Source: Dermatemys mawii (Eukaryota > Chordata > Testudines > Dermatemydidae). Taken from it: 64,000 nt of DNA. The translations under genes and the position numbers were made by a program. Under the pieces are notes generated by a model, which was not told the origin of the DNA, made no database searches, and was given only the letters and a program-made list of their open reading frames with translations. Shown here one piece after another: positions 56,105 to 64,000 of the stretch (positions are counted from its first letter, which is position 1; each line of letters starts with the position of its first letter). The stretch covers positions 19,673,817 through 19,737,816 of the forward strand of contig ML677373.1 in NCBI GenBank assembly GCA_007922305.1. Direction: 5' to 3'.

Positions 56105-59100
56105 ATAATGGAGCATATAGACCTATGAAAAGTCTGGTGGGAGGGTGAAAAACAAGGATGCAGAGGGCAACTGCCCCTCTTTTCCCAAAGCAAGTGATGC
56201 CCCTGCAAAAGGCATTGCCAACTAAACTTAGAGGGGAAAGTCTTGCATTGTATTGTCCGTTTCCTAGTGCAGCCATGCGTCAGCTGAGCAGGATTCCAGC
56301 TTAGCGCTCCCTTGAACAGCTGTGTTTGGAGCATGATTGGGAGACTTACAAGGAATATTTTTTGTGGGGGCAGAGGGAGAAGGGGCAAAGGAAATGGTGT
56401 TGGTAATTCAGTCCTGTAGGTGACACTCCTCCTATTGTGCTGGTAGTGAACCAAAAGCTCAGCCTGGTGTTAGGGGGCCCATGAACATAATGGGGTTTGA
56501 GACATAAAGCAAATGCCCAGACATTGTGGGTTAAAATAGCTCTGCATTAGTAAGACATTAAACTCCTACCTATCTGTTTGTACAGGGCCTTATGAGGACT
56601 CTTGGTGCTACCACAGACTAAATGGGTCAGTGCTAATACCACCACCGAGCAGCTATCCATTTACAATCCTCTTTGCAACTTCAATGAAATACGACAGTCT
56701 TCTTTACTCTGTGTCCTAAACTGCTGTGCAATGTTGCTAGGCTGAATAGCAGCTCTGTTCCACCCTAGAGATGGCTGCACTTCAATGGGATTTTTATATG
56801 GACAGGTATAAATGCATACAGTACATATAGTCCTTGTGCTAGCCTTTTGCCCAAGATCGCATTTTACACTATTATGAATAAATACAGTACATACATTCCA
56901 AAAGCCTAAGCTACCAATGCAACAACCAGTTAAGGTTGCTAAGTGTTTATTTACTACATCATTTATCTACTGCATCATCTACAAAACCCAACTCTTATAA
57001 GCAAAGAAGTGAGCAGTCACACTGCCTAAATCTCAACCAGGGCAATGTGTACTCCTGGGAATACACAGAGGTCTTCTAGGGGATACACCAACTCATCTAG
57101 ATATTTGCCTATTTTTACAACAGATTACATAAAATTAATAACTGCTTAGTTGCAACTATATGCAAAGTTTGAAGTGTCATTTCTGAGCAAGGAGGAAAAG
57201 CTAGATAATAGGTAATGAACAGTCAAAATCAGGGTATTTTAAAATGACCAATAACTCAAAAATGGCCTGATAGATCTTCCTCAAACTTGGCAGAAAAATC
57301 ATTTTTCACCTTCAAAATAGAAAATGACAATTTTCAAGCCAAACAAATTTCCCAAACCATAGTTGGAGGGGGTGGGGACAAAGAAGGGGCTAAAATAATG
57401 GTATATAATGGAGGCTGGTTGCAGTCTTAACTAAGTGGCTATCACCCTTCAACAATATTGTATACTCGGTACTATATGTAATGTTGTACATCGCTGGACA
57501 GGTTGCAAAGCTCTTTGGGATCCTTCAAGATGAAAAGTGCTACCTTGAATGTAAAAGACGGCATTTGCTATTAGACGTTGATATCATACATAGCCTCCAC
57601 AGTTTAACAGTCCCCAAAAAGTTAGCTCTTGTCCTACGTCATCACAGAATGGGGCTGAGTCATATTCAGTTATAGCCGTGGATGTAAACACATTCTTTAT
57701 ATGCTGTTAAGTTGGGAGTGGTATCCCGTACCTCGGGCCAAAGCTCAGCTGTTTGCCACATGCAGGTTTGGTTTATTACTATAAAGTACATTCCAACTAG
57801 TTGAATGTCCCCTGCCATCTGCTTGCAAACTCATGCAACATTAATGCTGGTGAGCTCATACTGAATTTCAGAGGGACTGTATTTTGCATTCTCTGGCAAG
57901 TGATCATATTGTGCATAACTGGAAGGTCAATGTCTTTTCACAAGATGTTATGGCTCCAGAAAATTACCCATGTTGTTTATTCATCATTGCTTCCAAAGAA
58001 TTAGCCTTCTAGACAAAAAGACAGCCAGCAACATGTCAAAATCAGGGATGGTAGCTGACAATGGCGCCACAGCAGAAGCTAGATGCCCAGGAAATTCTCA
58101 CTGTGTTAGTCTATGCTCATTGGTACATAGCTGGCAATTGACCAAGTCTCTTTCATTGTCAGAGCTAAGCACTTACCATTAACAACAGCTTATACAATAG
58201 CTCTGAACCAGGATGGACCATTAATAAGAACAAACTGGTCCACAGGCTTATGAAGCTTCCCTGTAGCATTCATGTTGAGTTGCTCATCATAATTAATCTG
58301 GCCACTTGTGCATCTATATTTGACACTGTGGATTGCATCCTGTGTGATTCCTCATTGCATAGAATAAGCAGTCCAGTGAAATTATGCATAGGACTGGCCT
58401 TAACAGGGGCTCAGTGGAACAAAGGGAAGGCAGAGGATTGAGAGAGATGGTGACAGAGGGAATGAATAATGTGGTTGTAAAGGAAGGGGAGATGAAAGAA
58501 TAAAGAGGAAAGCAGAGAGAAGAAAGGAACAGGAGAGAATATGAGGAAAAGGAAAAAAGAGAAGATGAAAGTATAGCACTTATCAGAGGGAAGGATCTAG
58601 TCTTTCTTTCTTCCTTACCCTGCAAATTCCACAGCCAAGCCAGTCAGTGGTAGCCTGAATGGGGGAACAGAAATATTGCCAACCTCAAGTTTAAAATGAT
58701 AAGATTAAAAAAAATGTTGGTATCTCTTGATTTGCACTCTGAGCCCCTATGGGTTAAGTTCTCAAGCTTTACGCTGCAATCAGGTGGGCCAGAAGCTTGT
58801 TTCTAAACAAAAGCTGAAATTCCCACATAATCACATGACTCCAGGAGCTGAGGACTTCAGAAAAAACACCAGCTTTTGTGAGGGTTGATCAGGCTCTCTC
58901 TTATCTCAACTCCTCTTTATGGTCTGGGCAGGATCTGGCCCAGCATGCAATAACAGAATTGAGATTGCAAACAGCTGTTGTTACGGCCCTGATCAGTGAG
59001 TAAATCTGTAGGCCTTATGGGAGAGCCTGGAACAGAAAGCCCTCGCTTCTTCATGCCAAACGAGTGTATCGCTGATGACTCTGACTCACAGTTATTTGGA

Positions 59101-59360
59101 GGAATCCGAGATACCCTATTCATGATTATGTGCTGCAGGTTCATTACAAAGCTTTGCTACAACATTTCTGAAATGGTTTGCGTTCCCCTACCAGCCTGAT
59201 ATATTTTGAAAAGTCACACACAAGCAAATAGTCTTTGCAAGTGGAATTTAGAGGCGCTTTGCTAGCACTATGTTCCCTAATTGCCCCTTTGCTTCTAAAT
59301 TGGAAACGTTCATCATAGGAACTGAAGGAATATTAAAGTTCACCAGGTATTTATTATTAT
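56105..59360. other. Intergenic stretch with one polypurine tract
   Basis: Mostly unique sequence. A tract at 58,425-58,600 is almost all A and G on the plus strand. Short open frames show no recognisable motif. No gene is supported. Confidence 0.45.
58425..58600. repeat. Polypurine (AG-rich) tract
   Basis: About 170 bp of A/G with few interruptions, for example GGAAGGGGAGATGAAAGAAT and AAAGGAACAGGAGAGAATAT. It is a candidate for triplex formation; no tandem unit is evident. Confidence 0.75.
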
Positions 59361-59365
59361 TATTA

Positions 59366-59740
59366 CAATAGAACCTCAAAGATACAAACATCAGAGTTAC
59401 GGACTGACTGGGCAACCGGACACCATGTGAAACTGGAAGTAACCAGACAGGCAGCACCAAAGGTAAAAAAAGAAAAGCAAAGGAGGGGGCGGCACTGTTT
59501 TTACCCCACTGTTCCGGAAGGGGGAAATACTCACATTCACACTCTCTCTCTCTGCCCAGAGAGGGATAAATCTGCAAACTCATGCCAGGGCTGACGAGGT
59601 TGCTCAGCTGCTGCTGAATCCTGGCCTGGAGCATCCGCGGCTGGATCTGGTACCCAAATTGCGCTTTGTTCAGTTATCAACATTTCACAGTAATGGACAA
59701 CCTCTATTCCTGAGGTGTCCGTAACTCTGAAGTTCTACTG
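59366..59740. mobile_element. Pogo/Tigger-like nonautonomous DNA transposon
   Basis: The left end CAATAGAACCTCAAAGATAC and the right end, on the other strand, CAGTAGAACTTCAGAGTTAC form about 20-bp inverted repeats, flanked by TA on both sides (59,364-59,365 and 59,741-59,742). The TA duplication and CAGTAGAACCTC ends fit Tc1/mariner pogo-type elements. 375 bp, noncoding. Confidence 0.85.
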
Positions 59741-59884
59741 TACGACTACATGACTAAAACGGCAGTGTTGCCTGTGATTTCAAGCCTGGCTCTGATTTCC
59801 TTCCTGGTCTTTAATATGAGTGAGTAGTTACTTATGGCCCCGCTCCCTATCACACCTAATCTACCATCTGAAGACTAGCCGCTG

Positions 59885-60125
59885 TAGGAACTAGCAGACA
59901 GCATGATTCAGTGGATAGTGCACAGGACTGGGAGACAAAACTCCTAGGCTCTAGTCCTGTCTCTGCCACTGATTTGCGGTGTGACATGGGATGAGTCACG
60001 ACACCTCTTTCCCTCTGGTCCTGCCCATTGTTTGTTAACGTGTGAGACAGAAGCTGTCTCTTATGAGGTTTACAGCACCTAGCATAATGGGACCCTGATC
60101 TTGGCTGGCTGTAATACAATGATAA
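59885..60125 (+). mobile_element. tRNA SINE with L2-type tail
   Basis: AGCATGATTCAGTGGATAGT, TAGGCTCTAGTCCTGTCTCT, GCCACTGATTTGCGGTGTGA, and the tail TTACAGCACCTAGCATAATG, GGACCCTGATCTTGG and TGTAATACAATGATAATA. This is the best-preserved SINE of the window. Confidence 0.8.
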
Positions 60126-60154
60126 TAGCAGGCTGTCCTTACTCGCCTCTTGGA

Positions 60155-60305
60155 AATTTGGGTTTCAGCTCCACCTGCTGTCTGTCCATCCACTGAGAGC
60201 TGAAGAAGAGCTCTATGTGAGCATGAAAGCTTGTTTCTCTCCCCTACAGAAGCTGGTCCAATGAAAGAAATTACTTCACCCACCTTGACTCTCATCTATC
60301 CATCA
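60155..60305 (+). mobile_element. Second Penelope-type tail family (copy G)
   Basis: CTGAAGAAGAGCTCTATGTG, AGCATGAAAGCTTGTTTCTC, CAGAAGCTGGTCCAATGAAA and TTACTTCACCCACCTTGACT match a common reptile repeat with the same plan as the other Penelope tails (CTGANGA box, hairpin, GAAA, GCTT). Assignment to Penelope-like elements rests on that plan and is less sure than for copies A-F. Confidence 0.6.
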
Positions 60306-60309
60306 TGAC

Positions 60310-62135
60310 GTCCGAACGCCTGCTGTCTCCATGTAGGGCACTCTAGGGCCTCACAAACAGGGAGTGGCATTTTTCACTGCAACCTGACTGGTGGTGTGGA
60401 GAGAAGGGAAGTGTCAGGCTCATGGATAGTTGGAGATGTCTGGACATGCTCAAAAGAGGGAGAGAGCTGGATGGGATGCCACATGCATTGCTTTAGATAG
60501 GGTCCCATAGAACTCAGGTATTGGCCATGGTCGTGATAATGGACCGTCTTCAGCTGGGGGCACTTTGGTTCAGATTAAACTCTGAAGTTCAGATGCTTTG
60601 CTGAATTTCATGAGAAAGGATAATTGATCTAGAAAGGTCACATTAATAAGTGTTCTCATGATGCTTTGGTTCTTCTGAGCCACATAAGCCAAGAAACAGA
60701 GAAAGTTGCATGAAGAAGGACAAAAACCTTCAAGAAATAAAAGGGGGTTCAGAAAGGTTTCATTAAACCTTTCTGAACCCCGCAAAATGCCTCAGTTCAG
60801 CTTTTGGATGAAGGTTTTCTCCAAACCCAGGCATCCCATAAGTTTCCACCACTACACAGAAGATATGGGTAAACTGAAGAAACAGGTATTAAAAGGATAT
60901 ATAGAGAGACGGAGAGAGGAGTAGGTCATTGAAGACACAAGCTCAGTTAGGCGAGGTGAAGTCAGAGCTTTCTGCAAACCTTTCAAATTATTTTTTTTGC
61001 AAAACTCTAGCTTGTGAGTCTTTTCCCACCTGCAACGTAACCATCTGATGGATTTATTAGCTGGTGTCTTAACATAGGATATGAACTGTACTTGGTCCAT
61101 ACATTTTGTTGATTTTTCACTCTGTCTGCTCTTTCAGCTGAATTGTTTTCCCATTGAATTTTTATCATTCTGATGCTCTTTTCTTCACTTTCTATGGAGC
61201 GGAATGCAGATCTAGTTGGGTCCAAGTTTGCGTCACAATTTTCAGTTGGCTCCAATGTTAGGCAAAATGAATGTACCCATCTGCCGTTTAAAACTGTCAC
61301 TGCACACAGGCTCAAACACTAGTCCACAATCCCAGTTCTTGGTCTGAAGCTCCAAAAATAAGTTGAAGCTACGGAGAGCTAAATGCAAGAAGCCTCTAAA
61401 AGCATTAAAAAGGCAGAAGGCAAACTTCAAACACTCACCATGGGGGTAAAATTTTCAATGAAAGGCTTAAGCTCTTAACTGCTAACATACGATAGTATTT
61501 ACTGGCTTCCATTGGCTACTTTAAATATGTCACTCATAGTCCTAGCAGCTGGCCTGAGTATTATTAATAATGCATTTCATGGTCATTAACTTGAATTCAG
61601 CAAGTCACATGTGACTTTAGCAGGCATGATCTTGTTAATCACCATTTATAATTATGCTAGCTGCCCTCCATGCCCAGCCCAGACACAAACTATTTTTAAA
61701 GCTATATAACATTTTCCTTTCTATTGGATAGTTCAAGATGCTCTCATATGGAGCCCTTTGCCAAGAAAGGAAATGGCAAGTAAAATAATTTAGGTTAGGA
61801 GCGTTCTCATTTCTGAGCTCCTTTGAGGCATATGCCACATCTGGGAAGTATCTTGGCAGAAGCAAGGCTACAAAAAACAAATTCTGTTTAAGAATTTAAT
61901 TTAAAAAAAAAACTAACAGAAAACTAAAGAAAGGTGCTCAGACCAGCAGGGCTGAATCCACTGGGTATTTTTTACCAGATTCTCCACCATGGAACATTGA
62001 GAAAATGTAAAGTTACTGTTAGAAAATGCTCTGTTTGTTTTTATTACCATCAGAAAACCCTGTTTATTCACAGAAACAGGTAGGCGAGTGCAAATTTTCC
62101 CCTGCGCATCTTCTTCAACCCTGCATTCGAGGGAC
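60310..62135. other. Intergenic stretch, palindrome apart nothing recognised
   Basis: AT-rich sequence around the palindrome at 60,744-60,781, which may be the centre of a small foldback element. No gene is supported. Confidence 0.45.
60744..60781. repeat. Perfect 17-bp palindrome with 4-nt loop
   Basis: The left arm GGGGTTCAGAAAGGTTT (60,744-60,760) and right arm AAACCTTTCTGAACCCC (60,765-60,781) are exact reverse complements around CATT. Weaker complementarity extends outward (AAAACCTTCA at 60,723-60,732 against TGAAGGTTTT near 60,809-60,818). Confidence 0.9.
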
Positions 62136-62138
62136 ATA

Positions 62139-62760
62139 GAAACATATGAGTTACCAGACAGGATCAGACCCAGGGTCTATCTGGTTTAGTGTTCAGTCAG
62201 GGACAGTGGCCAATGCCACATGCAGGGCCGTCCTTAGCTATTCTGGGACCCCACATAGCCTCCCCGTGGCAGGAGGGATGGGGGCCCAGGCCTCCGCGGT
62301 GGGGGGGGCAGGCCCCCGAGGGAGGAGTGGGGGGGCTGGCCCCAGACCTCCATGGATGGGGGAAGGCCTCAGGCCTCCAAGGGAGGGGCAGGGCTGGCTT
62401 GGGGGACAGGGGGGAACCACCCTCCAAGCACTCACTGGTGGCGCAGCTGAGGCCGTGTCGCTGTACTTCCCACCACCGGTGAGTGCAGGCCCATCCCTGC
62501 TGCAGAGCTGATGGGAGTGGGGGCGAGGCTGGGGCGGAGCAGGGGAGGGGGCAGCATGCAGCTGATACCCTACACAGCTGCGTAGGGTAAGGACGGCCCT
62601 GGCCACACGCATCAGAAAGTGCTCATAGAAGAAGTTTCTTCCTAATCCTAAACATTTAGTAGTCAGGCTACACCTTCAGGCATCAGACATTATACCTCTG
62701 TACATTTACATCCTGACTGATATAACTGGGAATGTTCTGTCATTCAGATCCTCCAGAGGT
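62139..62760 (-). mobile_element. CR1 LINE fragment split by a hAT insertion
   Basis: AACATATGAGTTACCAGACA, GGATCAGACCCAGGGTCTAT and GACAGTGGCCAATGCCACA run up to 62,222; from 62,602, CATCAGAAAGTGCTCATAGA, AGAAGTTTCTTCCTAATCCT and CTTCAGGCATCAGACATTAT continue the same antisense CR1 copy. Confidence 0.8.
62223..62601. mobile_element. Nonautonomous hAT element nested in CR1
   Basis: The ends CAGGGCCGTCCTTA and TAAGGACGGCCCTG are perfect 14-bp inverted repeats. Flanks GCCACATG (62,215-62,222) and GCCACACG (62,602-62,609) match at 7 of 8 positions. 379 bp, very GC-rich, no transposase. Confidence 0.92.
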
Positions 62761-62764
62761 AAGA

Positions 62765-64000
62765 GATACTCCTCCTCCATGGCCCATTCAGCCCTTGGCC
62801 TCTCTGAGTCTACCAGGGTGCTGATTGCTTACGGCACTTTTTGATACAGAGCGAAGACCACTCATTCACTTCACACAAGCCTTTGAAGAGCCATTCAGTG
62901 GACAGACCAGCTGGTTGCAGACCTAAGCTGGCTTTGAAGTAGTGACCTAGAAGTGAAAGTCTTATCTCACAGCTCTAGTTGAGCTCCCCTTCCAGATTCT
63001 TACCAGACTGCTGCGTATGGGTCCCAATATGCTGGACCCATATGCTTTAAGCTTCCTGAGACTGAGCAGAATCCTGCTCTAGGCACATTCCTGCAGTGCA
63101 GATTCTCTGTATAGCACCCCCTTCTGAGAGCTGAAACCCCATGGACCAACTGGTTCCTGAAACTAGTGTCAGCTCCTCCAGACTTCTCAGTAGCTTAATG
63201 ACATGTTTTCCCAGGGCACTCTGGGTTATAGTTAACTCTCCAGGGACGCATGATAGTTGAAGCACATAATACACAGACTTTGCTAACAGGCTTCCCAAAT
63301 CAATCCCTCTTTATCTGAGACAAACCAGAAATGCACAGCTCAAGAAAAAGCAATAGAACATCTATGCACCATTCCCTACCTTATCTTCCTCACCAATGTG
63401 GAGTGTTCTTCAGGATTTGGGTTAACATCCTTTCAGGATTACAAGTCCCCTCTCTTGGAGACTTCTCCTCTGGAACATGGAGTCTGCGCTCTCTGTTTCT
63501 CTCTCTTGCTCTCTTCAGCCAGTTTCCTTTCACTTTGACTGGTCCCACAGTCAAAAGAGTTCCCTCTCCCTCCAAAAGCCTGTGCATTTGTTCCTCTCAA
63601 AACCACAGTATCCTTACCATATCCATTGCCTTGCCAGAGCACAAGCGTTAAGGTTAACAATATCTTTTGCTGGTTCTGTAGGTTCTTCTAGGGTGACATT
63701 GGACAGGGACCTTGTCAGCCCATGGTTGACATACTACACATTGAGGCATTCAATGATACAGCAATTTCATGAAATTAACCAGAATTCATAAGCTGTACAT
63801 AGACAGATCCCTCAAATCATCACATTTTAGCATCAGTTTCCTCCTTCATTTTATCTTTTGTAGATCTGGTCAAAATTTTTTGACTTTTAAAACCCAGATG
63901 AAACTTCAAAGTTCTTAGAAAAATTGTGCTTAAATTTTCAACTTCCCTCCCCCTACTTTCTTGACCTACTATAGAGCTGGTTGAAGTTTTTTATGAAATT
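62765..64000. other. Intergenic stretch, nothing recognised
   Basis: No gene, RNA or clear repeat was recognised. Overlapping open frames near 63,330-63,790 are short and without motif. Confidence 0.4.

Noticed and set aside
62146..62612. Long overlapping Gly/Pro-rich open frames on both strands
   Set aside because: They arise from the GC-rich interior of the nested hAT element (62,223-62,601), not from a gene.
20871..64000. RGS9 exons expected downstream of AXIN2 by mammalian synteny
   Set aside because: I looked for RGS, DEP or GGL-like coding sequence on the minus strand and found none; the gene, if syntenic, must lie beyond the window.

Overview
The window is nuclear DNA from a vertebrate, most likely a non-avian reptile and probably a turtle. 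The repeat load points that way: CR1 and L2 LINE remnants, tRNA-headed SINEs, short hAT and Harbinger-like elements, and many copies of the 3' tail of a Penelope-like (Neptune-type) retroelement. The species call is inference from repeat types I recognise; no mitochondrial or marker gene is present.

Positions 1 to about 20,850 hold the 3' two thirds of one protein-coding gene on the + strand, AXIN2 (conductin), the scaffold of the beta-catenin destruction complex. Nine coding exons are resolved (871-1011, 8694-8796, 10918-11058, 11351-11838, 12037-12219, 12528-12758, 13459-13554, 14798-14965, 19074-19200), all with GT/AG borders. They join without a frame break into about 558 codons ending in TGA. 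They carry the GSK3-binding helix, the beta-catenin-binding helix, a His-rich block and the C-terminal DIX domain. The first coding exon, with the tankyrase-binding and RGS regions, lies upstream of the window. Exons 5-8 form a compact GC-rich block with 200-310 bp introns; introns 3, 4 and 10 are long and carry old repeats. The 3' UTR ends near an ATTAAA signal at 20,821.

From about 20,850 to 64,000 I find no host gene. In mammals the region 3' of AXIN2 is a long gap before RGS9, which fits, but nothing here proves that synteny. The sequence is an archive of mobile elements. Notable ones are a Penelope-like element with an open GIY-YIG endonuclease end (35,480-36,715); a rearranged hAT element with antisense and sense transposase pieces, flanked by a perfect 8-bp target duplication (30,817-32,048); two nested insertions (Harbinger-like in hAT at 51,070-51,499, hAT in CR1 at 62,223-62,601); a pogo-like element at 59,366-59,740; a 5S-rRNA-derived SINE near 38,400-38,590; and CR1 endonuclease remains at 55,240-55,640.

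The most interesting signal is that the repeated Penelope-type tails keep a hammerhead-ribozyme-like layout (CNGANGA-like box, stable stem II, GAAA box, short stem III), including a second tail family at 60,155-60,305 with both core boxes intact. Other unexplained structures are a perfect 17-bp palindrome (60,744-60,781), a 22-bp-armed hairpin (23,790-23,842), and a Z-DNA-prone tract inside the AXIN2 3' UTR.
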